From Siderastrea radians (lineage: Eukaryota; Cnidaria; Anthozoa; Scleractinia; Rhizangiidae), in contig CAXHKT010000163.1 of assembly GCA_964017195.1 (NCBI GenBank), positions 1-64,000 of the forward strand: a stretch of 64,000 nt of DNA, written 5' to 3'. Below are positions 48,358 through 60,400 of the stretch, one piece after another. The notes under the pieces are model-generated. The model did not search any database. It was not told the DNA's origin and was given only the letters and a program-made list of their open reading frames with translations. The translations under genes and the position numbers were made by a program. Position 1 is the stretch's first letter; every line of letters begins with the position of its first letter.

Positions 48358-48565
48358 ATATTGGCATGAAATGGGCTAAAATGGCCAAGAAATGCTGAAG
48401 AGGCCGCTCATCAGCCAGAATTCGCTCATTTTTTGCCATCTGACAACAATTGCTTGCAATAATATTGGCATGAAATGGGCTAAAATGGCCAAGAAATGCT
48501 GAAGAGGCCGCTCATCAGCCAGAATTCGGTCATTTTTTGCCATCTGACAACAATTGCTTGCAATA
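48358..48565. repeat. 104-bp core tandem duplication 6
   Basis: GCTC marker present; lies exactly 9,891 bp after duplication 2 and belongs to the long repeated block. Confidence 0.95.
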
Positions 48566-51500
48566 TCTACCTGGATTTTTGAAAAGGTGGCTCCTGAAGA
48601 TTTGCCCATTTTGGCCGGAACGACACCGAAACCGGGTTTTTTGGACTCCCATGAGCCTAGAAACCACACGCGAGAGAAGAGAGAAGGGAGGGGAGAGAGG
48701 GGAGAAGAAAAAAGGACTGCTGGCACTCATAATTTTTATATTGCCTACTTTGGAGATAGTTTCTGAACGACAAAAAAGTGCTCGCGACACACCGCTCGGA
48801 CACCTCCACCGAGCGGTACCGTTTTCAAAAATCCGGGTATATATTGGCATGAAATGGGCTAAAATGGCCAAGAAATGCTGAAGAGGCCGCTCATCAGCCA
48901 GAATTCGGTCATTTTTTGCCATCTGACAACAATTGCTTGCAATATCTACCTGGATTTTTGAAAAGGTGGCTCCTGAAGATTTGCCCATTTTGGCCGGAAC
49001 GACACCGAAACCGTGTTTTTTGGACTCCCATGAGCCTAGAAACCACACGCGAGAGAAGAGAGAAGGGAGGGGAGAGAGGGGAGAAGAAAAAAGGACTGCT
49101 GGCACTCATAATTTTTATATTGCCTACTTTGGAGATAGTTTCTGAACGACAAAAAAGTGCTCGCGACACACCGCTCGGACACCTCCACCGAGCGGTACCG
49201 TTTTCAAAAATCCGGGTATATATTGGCATGAAATGGGCTAAAATGGCCAAGAAATGCTGAAGAGGCCGCTCATCAGCCAGAATTCGGTCATTTTTTGCCA
49301 TCTGACAACAATTGCTTGCAATATCTACCTGGATTTTTGAAAAGGTGGCTCCTGAAGATTTGCCCATTTTGGCCGGAACGACACCGAAACCGGGTTTTTT
49401 GGACTCCCATGAGCCTAGAAACCACACGCGAGAGAAGAGAGAAGGGAGGGGAGAGAGGGGAGAAGAAAAAAGGACTGCTGGCACTCATAATTTTTATATT
49501 GCCTACTTTGGAGATAGTTTCTGAACGACAAAAAAGTGCTCGCGACACACCGCTCGGACACCTCCACCGAGCGGTACCGTTTTCAAAAATCCGGGTATAT
49601 ATTGGCATGAAATGGGCTAAAATGGCCAAGAAATGCTGAAGAGGCCGCTCATCAGCCAGAATTCGGTCATTTTTTGCCATCTGACAACAATTGCTTGCAA
49701 TATCTACCTGGATTTTTGAAAAGGTGGCTCCTGAAGATTTGCCCATTTTGGCCGGAACGACACCGAAACCGGGTTTTTTGGACTCCCATGAGCCTAGAAA
49801 CCACACGCGAGAGAAGAGAGAAGGGAGGGGAGAGAGGGGAGAAGAAAAAAGGACTGCTGGCACTCATAATTTTTATATTGCCTACTTTGGAGATAGTTTC
49901 TGAACGACAAAAAAGTGCTCGCGACACACCGCTCGGACACCTCCACCGAGCGGTACCGTTTTCAAAAATCCGGGTATATATTGGCATGAAATGGGCTAAA
50001 ATGGCCAAGAAATGCTGAAGAGGCCGCTCATCAGCCAGAATTCGGTCATTTTTTGCCATCTGACAACAATTGCTTGCAATATCTACCTGGATTTTTGAAA
50101 AGGTGGCTCCTGAAGATTTGCCCATTTTGGCCGGAACGACACCGAAACCGGGTTTTTTGGACTCCCATGAGCCTAGAAACCACACGCGAGAGAAGAGAGA
50201 AGGGAGGGGAGAGAGGGGAGAAGAAAAAAGGACTGCTGGCACTCATAATTTTTATATTGCCTACTTTGGAGATAGTTTCTGAACGACAAAAAAGTGCTCG
50301 CGACACACCGCTCGGACACCTCCACCGAGCGGTACCGTTTTCAAAAATCCGGGTATATATTGGCATGAAATGGGCTAAAATGGCCAAGAAATGCTGAAGA
50401 GGCCGCTCATCAGCCAGAATTCGGTCATTTTTTGCCATCTGACAACAATTGCTTGCAATATCTACCTGGATTTTTGAAAAGGTGGCTCCTGAAGATTTGC
50501 CCATTTTGGCCGGAACGACACCGAAACCGGGTTTTTTGGACTCCCATGAGCCTAGAAACCACACGCGAGAGAAGAGAGAAGGGAGGGGAGAGAGGGGAGA
50601 AGAAAAAAGGACTGCTGGCACTCATAATTTTTATATTGCCTACTTTGGAGATAGTTTCTGAACGACAAAAAAGTGCTCGCGACACACCGCTCGGACACCT
50701 CCACCGAGCGGTACCGTTTTCAAAAATCCGGGTATATATTGGCATGAAATGGGCTAAAATGGCCAAGAAATGCTGAAGAGGCCGCTCATCAGCCAGAATT
50801 CGGTCATTTTTTGCCATCTGACAACAATTGCTTGCAATATCTACCTGGATTTTTGAAAAGGTGGCTCCTGAAGATTTGCCCATTTTGGCCGGAACGACAC
50901 CGAAACCGGGTTTTTTGGACTCCCATGAGCCTAGAAACCACACGCGAGAGAAGAGAGAAGGGAGGGGAGAGAGGGGAGAAGAAAAAAGGACTGCTGGCAC
51001 TCATAATTTTTATATTGCCTACTTTGGAGATAGTTTCTGAACGACAAAAAAGTGCTCGCGACACACCGCTCGGACACCTCCACCGAGCGGTACCGTTTTC
51101 AAAAATCCGGGTATATATTGGCATGAAATGGGCTAAAATGGCCAAGAAATGCTGAAGAGGCCGCTCATCAGCCAGAATTCGGTCATTTTTTGCCATCTGA
51201 CAACAATTGCTTGCAATATCTACCTGGATTTTTGAAAAGGTGGCTCCTGAAGATTTGCCCATTTTGGCCGGAACGACACCGAAACAGGGTTTTTTGGACT
51301 CCCATGAGCCTAAAAACCACACGCGAGAGAAGAGAGAAGGGAGGGGAGAGAGGGGAGAAGAAAAAAGGACTGCTGGCACTCATAATTTTTATATTGCCTA
51401 CTTTGGAGATAGTTTCTGAACGACAAAAAAGTGCTCGCGACACACCGCTCGGATACCTCCACCGAGCGGTACCGTTTTCAAAAATCCGGGTATATATTGG

Positions 51501-51872
51501 CATGAAATGGGCTAAAATGGCCAAGAAATGCTGAAGAGGCCGCTCATCAGCCAGAATTCGGTCATTTTTTGCCATCTGACAACAATTGCTTGCAATATCT
51601 ACCTGGATTTTTGAAAAGGTGGCTCCTGAAGATTTGCCCATTTTGGCCGGAACGACACCGAAACCGGGTTTTTTGGACTCCCATGAGCCTAGAAAGCACA
51701 CGCGAGAGAAGAGAGAAGGGAGGGGAGAGAGGGGAGAAGAAAAAAGGACTGCTGGCACTCATAATTTTTATATTGCCTACTTTGGAGATAGTTTCTGAAC
51801 GACAAAAAAGTGCTCGCGACACACCGCTCGGACACCTCCACCGAGCGGTACCGTTTTCAAAAATCCGGGTAT

Positions 51873-52080
51873 ATATTGGCATGAAATGGGCTAAAATGGC
51901 CAAGAAATGCTGAAGAGGCCGCTCATCAGCCAGAATTCGCTCATTTTTTGCCATCTGACAACAATTGCTTGCAATAATATTGGCATGAAATGGGCTAAAA
52001 TGGCCAAGAAATGCTGAAGAGGCCGCTCATCAGCCAGAATTCGGTCATTTTTTGCCATCTGACAACAATTGCTTGCAATA
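51873..52080. repeat. 104-bp core tandem duplication 7
   Basis: GCTC marker present; lies exactly 9,891 bp after duplication 3. Confidence 0.95.
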
Positions 52081-55000
52081 TCTACCTGGATTTTTGAAAA
52101 GGTGGCTCCTGAAGATTTGCCCATTTTGGCCGGAACGACACCGAAACCGGGTTTTTTGGACTCCCATGAGCCTAGAAACCACACGCGAGAGAAGAGAGAA
52201 GGGAGGGGAGAGAGGGGAGAAGAAAAAAGGACTGCTGGCACTCATAATTTTTATATTGCCTACTTTGGAGATAGTTTCTGAACGACAAAAAAGTGCTCGC
52301 GACACACCGCTCGGACACCTCCACCGAGCGGTACCGTTTTCAAAAATCCGGGTATATATTGGCATGAAATGGGCTAAAATGGCCAAGAAATGCTGAAGAG
52401 GCCGCTCATCAGCCAGAATTCGGTCATTTTTTGCCATCTGACAACAATTGCTTGCAATATCTACCTGGATTTTTGAAAAGGTGGCTCCTGAAGATTTGCC
52501 CATTTTGGCCGGAACGACACCGAAACCGTGTTTTTTGGACTCCCATGAGCCTAGAAACCACACGCGAGAGAAGAGAGAAGGGAGGGGAGAGAGGGGAGAA
52601 GAAAAAAGGACTGCTGGCACTCATAATTTTTATATTGCCTACTTTGGAGATAGTTTCTGAACGACAAAAAAGTGCTCGCGACACACCGCTCGGACACCTC
52701 CACCGAGCGGTACCGTTTTCAAAAATCCGGGTATATATTGGCATGAAATGGGCTAAAATGGCCAAGAAATGCTGAAGAGGCCGCTCATCAGCCAGAATTC
52801 GGTCATTTTTTGCCATCTGACAACAATTGCTTGCAATATCTACCTGGATTTTTGAAAAGGTGGCTCCTGAAGATTTGCCCATTTTGGCCGGAACGACACC
52901 GAAACCGGGTTTTTTGGACTCCCATGAGCCTAGAAACCACACGCGAGAGAAGAGAGAAGGGAGGGGAGAGAGGGGAGAAGAAAAAAGGACTGCTGGCACT
53001 CATAATTTTTATATTGCCTACTTTGGAGATAGTTTCTGAACGACAAAAAAGTGCTCGCGACACACCGCTCGGACACCTCCACCGAGCGGTACCGTTTTCA
53101 AAAATCCGGGTATATATTGGCATGAAATGGGCTAAAATGGCCAAGAAATGCTGAAGAGGCCGCTCATCAGCCAGAATTCGGTCATTTTTTGCCATCTGAC
53201 AACAATTGCTTGCAATATCTACCTGGATTTTTGAAAAGGTGGCTCCTGAAGATTTGCCCATTTTGGCCGGAACGACACCGAAACCGGGTTTTTTGGACTC
53301 CCATGAGCCTAGAAACCACACGCGAGAGAAGAGAGAAGGGAGGGGAGAGAGGGGAGAAGAAAAAAGGACTGCTGGCACTCATAATTTTTATATTGCCTAC
53401 TTTGGAGATAGTTTCTGAACGACAAAAAAGTGCTCGCGACACACCGCTCGGACACCTCCACCGAGCGGTACCGTTTTCAAAAATCCGGGTATATATTGGC
53501 ATGAAATGGGCTAAAATGGCCAAGAAATGCTGAAGAGGCCGCTCATCAGCCAGAATTCGGTCATTTTTTGCCATCTGACAACAATTGCTTGCAATATCTA
53601 CCTGGATTTTTGAAAAGGTGGCTCCTGAAGATTTGCCCATTTTGGCCGGAACGACACCGAAACCGGGTTTTTTGGACTCCCATGAGCCTAGAAACCACAC
53701 GCGAGAGAAGAGAGAAGGGAGGGGAGAGAGGGGAGAAGAAAAAAGGACTGCTGGCACTCATAATTTTTATATTGCCTACTTTGGAGATAGTTTCTGAACG
53801 ACAAAAAAGTGCTCGCGACACACCGCTCGGACACCTCCACCGAGCGGTACCGTTTTCAAAAATCCGGGTATATATTGGCATGAAATGGGCTAAAATGGCC
53901 AAGAAATGCTGAAGAGGCCGCTCATCAGCCAGAATTCGGTCATTTTTTGCCATCTGACAACAATTGCTTGCAATATCTACCTGGATTTTTGAAAAGGTGG
54001 CTCCTGAAGATTTGCCCATTTTGGCCGGAACGACACCGAAACCGGGTTTTTTGGACTCCCATGAGCCTAGAAACCACACGCGAGAGAAGAGAGAAGGGAG
54101 GGGAGAGAGGGGAGAAGAAAAAAGGACTGCTGGCACTCATAATTTTTATATTGCCTACTTTGGAGATAGTTTCTGAACGACAAAAAAGTGCTCGCGACAC
54201 ACCGCTCGGACACCTCCACCGAGCGGTACCGTTTTCAAAAATCCGGGTATATATTGGCATGAAATGGGCTAAAATGGCCAAGAAATGCTGAAGAGGCCGC
54301 TCATCAGCCAGAATTCGGTCATTTTTTGCCATCTGACAACAATTGCTTGCAATATCTACCTGGATTTTTGAAAAGGTGGCTCCTGAAGATTTGCCCATTT
54401 TGGCCGGAACGACACCGAAACCGTGTTTTTTGGACTCCCATGAGCCTAGAAACCACACGCGAGAGAAGAGAGAAGGGAGGGGAGAGAGGGGAGAAGAAAA
54501 AAGGACTGCTGGCACTCATAATTTTTATATTGCCTACTTTGGAGATAGTTTCTGAACGACAAAAAAGTGCTCGCGACACACCGCTCGGATACCTCCACCG
54601 AGCGGTACCGTTTTCAAAAATCCGGGTATATATTGGCATGAAATGGGCTAAAATGGCCAAGAAATGCTGAAGAGGCCGCTCATCAGCCAGAATTCGGTCA
54701 TTTTTTGCCATCTGACAACAATTGCTTGCAATATCTACCTGGATTTTTGAAAAGGTGGCTCCTGAAGATTTGCCCATTTTGGCCGGAACGACACCGAAAC
54801 AGGGTTTTTTGGACTCCCATGAGCCTAAAAACCACACGCGAGAGAAGAGAGAAGGGAGGGGAGAGAGGGGAGAAGAAAAAAGGACTGCTGGCACTCATAA
54901 TTTTTATATTGCCTACTTTGGAGATAGTTTCTGAACGACAAAAAAGTGCTCGCGACACACCGCTCGGATACCTCCACCGAGCGGTACCGTTTTCAAAAAT

Positions 55001-56903
55001 CCGGGTATATATTGGCATGAAATGGGCTAAAATGGCCAAGAAATGCTGAAGAGGCCGCTCATCAGCCAGAATTCGGTCATTTTTTGCCATCTGACAACAA
55101 TTGCTTGCAATATCTACCTGGATTTTTGAAAAGGTGGCTCCTGAAGATTTGCCCATTTTGGCCGGAACGACACCGAAACCGGGTTTTTTGGACTCCCATG
55201 AGCCTAGAAAGCACACGCGAGAGAAGAGAGAAGGGAGGGGAGAGAGGGGAGAAGAAAAAAGGACTGCTGGCACTCATAATTTTTATATTGCCTACTTTGG
55301 AGATAGTTTCTGAACGACAAAAAAGTGCTCGCGACACACCGCTCGGACACCTCCACCGAGCGGTACCGTTTTCAAAAATCCGGGTATATATTGGCATGAA
55401 ATGGGCTAAAATGGCCAAGAAATGCTGAAGAGGCCGCTCATCAGCCAGAATTCGGTCATTTTTTGCCATCTGACAACAATTGCTTGCAATATCTACCTGG
55501 ATTTTTGAAAAGGTGGCTCCTGAAGATTTGCCCATTTTGGCCGGAACGACACCGAAACCGTGTTTTTTGGACTCCCATGAGCCTAGAAACCACACGCGAG
55601 AGAAGAGAGAAGGGAGGGGAGAGAGGGGAGAAGAAAAAAGGACTGCTGGCACTCATAATTTTTATATTGCCTACTTTGGAGATAGTTTCTGAACGACAAA
55701 AAAGTGCTCGCGACACACCGCTCGGACACCTCCACCGAGCGGTACCGTTTTCAAAAATCCGGGTATATATTGGCATGAAATGGGCTAAAATGGCCAAGAA
55801 ATGCTGAAGAGGCCGCTCATCAGCCAGAATTCGGTCATTTTTTGCCATCTGACAACAATTGCTTGCAATATCTACCTGGATTTTTGAAAAGGTGGCTCCT
55901 GAAGATTTGCCCATTTTGGCCGGAACGACACCGAAACAGGGTTTTTTGGACTCCCATGAGCCTAAAAACCACACGCGAGAGAAGAGAGAAGGGAGGGGAG
56001 AGAGGGGAGAAGAAAAAAGGACTGCTGGCACTCATAATTTTTATATTGCCTACTTTGGAGATAGTTTCTGAACGACAAAAAAGTGCTCGCGACACACCGC
56101 TCGGATACCTCCACCGAGCGGTACCGTTTTCAAAAATCCGGGTATATATTGGCATGAAATGGGCTAAAATGGCCAAGAAATGCTGAAGAGGCCGCTCATC
56201 AGCCAGAATTCGGTCATTTTTTGCCATCTGACAACAATTGCTTGCAATATCTACCTGGATTTTTGAAAAGGTGGCTCCTGAAGATTTGCCCATTTTGGCC
56301 GGAACGACACCGAAACCGGGTTTTTTGGACTCCCATGAGCCTAGAAAGCACACGCGAGAGAAGAGAGAAGGGAGGGGAGAGAGGGGAGAAGAAAAAAGGA
56401 CTGCTGGCACTCATAATTTTTATATTGCCTACTTTGGAGATAGTTTCTGAACGACAAAAAAGTGCTCGCGACACACCGCTCGGACACCTCCACCGAGCGG
56501 TACCGTTTTCAAAAATCCGGGTATATATTGGCATGAAATGGGCTAAAATGGCCAAGAAATGCTGAAGAGGCCGCTCATCAGCCAGAATTCGGTCATTTTT
56601 TGCCATCTGACAACAATTGCTTGCAATATCTACCTGGATTTTTGAAAAGGTGGCTCCTGAAGATTTGCCCATTTTGGCCGGAACGACACCGAAACCGTGT
56701 TTTTTGGACTCCCATGAGCCTAGAAAGCACACGCGAGAGAAGAGAGAAGGGAGGGGAGAGAGGGGAGAAGAAAAAAGGACTGCTGGCACTCATAATTTTT
56801 ATATTGCCTACTTTGGAGATAGTTTCTGAACGACAAAAAAGTGCTCGCGACACACCGCTCGGACACCTCCACCGAGCGGTACCGTTTTCAAAAATCCGGG
56901 TAT

Positions 56904-57111
56904 ATATTGGCATGAAATGGGCTAAAATGGCCAAGAAATGCTGAAGAGGCCGCTCATCAGCCAGAATTCGCTCATTTTTTGCCATCTGACAACAATTGCT
57001 TGCAATAATATTGGCATGAAATGGGCTAAAATGGCCAAGAAATGCTGAAGAGGCCGCTCATCAGCCAGAATTCGGTCATTTTTTGCCATCTGACAACAAT
57101 TGCTTGCAATA
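56904..57111. repeat. 104-bp core tandem duplication 8
   Basis: GCTC marker present, in a monomer that uniquely combines AAACCGTGTT with GAAAGCAC. It is 5,031 bp (13 monomers plus 104) after duplication 7. None follows before the window end. Confidence 0.95.
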
Positions 57112-57454
57112 TCTACCTGGATTTTTGAAAAGGTGGCTCCTGAAGATTTGCCCATTTTGGCCGGAACGACACCGAAACCGGGTTTTTTGGACTCCCATGA
57201 GCCTAGAAACCACACGCGAGAGAAGAGAGAAGGGAGGGGAGAGAGGGGAGAAGAAAAAAGGACTGCTGGCACTCATAATTTTTATATTGCCTACTTTGGA
57301 GATAGTTTCTGAACGACAAAAAAGTGCTCGCGACACACCGCTCGGACACCTCCACCGAGCGGTACCGTTTTCAAAAATCCGGGTATATATTGGCATGAAA
57401 TGGGCTAAAATGGCCAAGAAATGCTGAAGAGGCCGCTCATCAGCCAGAATTCGG

Positions 57455-60400
57455 TCATTTTTTGCCATCTGACAACAATTGCTTGCAATATCTACCTGGA
57501 TTTTTGAAAAGGTGGCTCCTGAAGATTTGCCCATTTTGGCCGGAACGACACCGAAACCGTGTTTTTTGGACTCCCATGAGCCTAGAAACCACACGCGAGA
57601 GAAGAGAGAAGGGAGGGGAGAGAGGGGAGAAGAAAAAAGGACTGCTGGCACTCATAATTTTTATATTGCCTACTTTGGAGATAGTTTCTGAACGACAAAA
57701 AAGTGCTCGCGACACACCGCTCGGACACCTCCACCGAGCGGTACCGTTTTCAAAAATCCGGGTATATATTGGCATGAAATGGGCTAAAATGGCCAAGAAA
57801 TGCTGAAGAGGCCGCTCATCAGCCAGAATTCGGTCATTTTTTGCCATCTGACAACAATTGCTTGCAATATCTACCTGGATTTTTGAAAAGGTGGCTCCTG
57901 AAGATTTGCCCATTTTGGCCGGAACGACACCGAAACCGGGTTTTTTGGACTCCCATGAGCCTAGAAACCACACGCGAGAGAAGAGAGAAGGGAGGGGAGA
58001 GAGGGGAGAAGAAAAAAGGACTGCTGGCACTCATAATTTTTATATTGCCTACTTTGGAGATAGTTTCTGAACGACAAAAAAGTGCTCGCGACACACCGCT
58101 CGGACACCTCCACCGAGCGGTACCGTTTTCAAAAATCCGGGTATATATTGGCATGAAATGGGCTAAAATGGCCAAGAAATGCTGAAGAGGCCGCTCATCA
58201 GCCAGAATTCGGTCATTTTTTGCCATCTGACAACAATTGCTTGCAATATCTACCTGGATTTTTGAAAAGGTGGCTCCTGAAGATTTGCCCATTTTGGCCG
58301 GAACGACACCGAAACCGGGTTTTTTGGACTCCCATGAGCCTAGAAACCACACGCGAGAGAAGAGAGAAGGGAGGGGAGAGAGGGGAGAAGAAAAAAGGAC
58401 TGCTGGCACTCATAATTTTTATATTGCCTACTTTGGAGATAGTTTCTGAACGACAAAAAAGTGCTCGCGACACACCGCTCGGACACCTCCACCGAGCGGT
58501 ACCGTTTTCAAAAATCCGGGTATATATTGGCATGAAATGGGCTAAAATGGCCAAGAAATGCTGAAGAGGCCGCTCATCAGCCAGAATTCGGTCATTTTTT
58601 GCCATCTGACAACAATTGCTTGCAATATCTACCTGGATTTTTGAAAAGGTGGCTCCTGAAGATTTGCCCATTTTGGCCGGAACGACACCGAAACCGGGTT
58701 TTTTGGACTCCCATGAGCCTAGAAACCACACGCGAGAGAAGAGAGAAGGGAGGGGAGAGAGGGGAGAAGAAAAAAGGACTGCTGGCACTCATAATTTTTA
58801 TATTGCCTACTTTGGAGATAGTTTCTGAACGACAAAAAAGTGCTCGCGACACACCGCTCGGACACCTCCACCGAGCGGTACCGTTTTCAAAAATCCGGGT
58901 ATATATTGGCATGAAATGGGCTAAAATGGCCAAGAAATGCTGAAGAGGCCGCTCATCAGCCAGAATTCGGTCATTTTTTGCCATCTGACAACAATTGCTT
59001 GCAATATCTACCTGGATTTTTGAAAAGGTGGCTCCTGAAGATTTGCCCATTTTGGCCGGAACGACACCGAAACCGGGTTTTTTGGACTCCCATGAGCCTA
59101 GAAACCACACGCGAGAGAAGAGAGAAGGGAGGGGAGAGAGGGGAGAAGAAAAAAGGACTGCTGGCACTCATAATTTTTATATTGCCTACTTTGGAGATAG
59201 TTTCTGAACGACAAAAAAGTGCTCGCGACACACCGCTCGGACACCTCCACCGAGCGGTACCGTTTTCAAAAATCCGGGTATATATTGGCATGAAATGGGC
59301 TAAAATGGCCAAGAAATGCTGAAGAGGCCGCTCATCAGCCAGAATTCGGTCATTTTTTGCCATCTGACAACAATTGCTTGCAATATCTACCTGGATTTTT
59401 GAAAAGGTGGCTCCTGAAGATTTGCCCATTTTGGCCGGAACGACACCGAAACCGTGTTTTTTGGACTCCCATGAGCCTAGAAACCACACGCGAGAGAAGA
59501 GAGAAGGGAGGGGAGAGAGGGGAGAAGAAAAAAGGACTGCTGGCACTCATAATTTTTATATTGCCTACTTTGGAGATAGTTTCTGAACGACAAAAAAGTG
59601 CTCGCGACACACCGCTCGGACACCTCCACCGAGCGGTACCGTTTTCAAAAATCCGGGTATATATTGGCATGAAATGGGCTAAAATGGCCAAGAAATGCTG
59701 AAGAGGCCGCTCATCAGCCAGAATTCGGTCATTTTTTGCCATCTGACAACAATTGCTTGCAATATCTACCTGGATTTTTGAAAAGGTGGCTCCTGAAGAT
59801 TTGCCCATTTTGGCCGGAACGACACCGAAACCGGGTTTTTTGGACTCCCATGAGCCTAGAAACCACACGCGAGAGAAGAGAGAAGGGAGGGGAGAGAGGG
59901 GAGAAGAAAAAAGGACTGCTGGCACTCATAATTTTTATATTGCCTACTTTGGAGATAGTTTCTGAACGACAAAAAAGTGCTCGCGACACACCGCTCGGAC
60001 ACCTCCACCGAGCGGTACCGTTTTCAAAAATCCGGGTATATATTGGCATGAAATGGGCTAAAATGGCCAAGAAATGCTGAAGAGGCCGCTCATCAGCCAG
60101 AATTCGGTCATTTTTTGCCATCTGACAACAATTGCTTGCAATATCTACCTGGATTTTTGAAAAGGTGGCTCCTGAAGATTTGCCCATTTTGGCCGGAACG
60201 ACACCGAAACCGGGTTTTTTGGACTCCCATGAGCCTAGAAACCACACGCGAGAGAAGAGAGAAGGGAGGGGAGAGAGGGGAGAAGAAAAAAGGACTGCTG
60301 GCACTCATAATTTTTATATTGCCTACTTTGGAGATAGTTTCTGAACGACAAAAAAGTGCTCGCGACACACCGCTCGGACACCTCCACCGAGCGGTACCGT

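Larger units (their letters stand above)
47289..52423. repeat. Long block duplicated at +9,891 bp, copy 2
   Basis: Second copy of the 37398-42532 variant order at a constant offset of 9,891 bp, including both 104-bp duplications. I see no variant that separates the two copies, which suggests a recent event. Confidence 0.8.
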
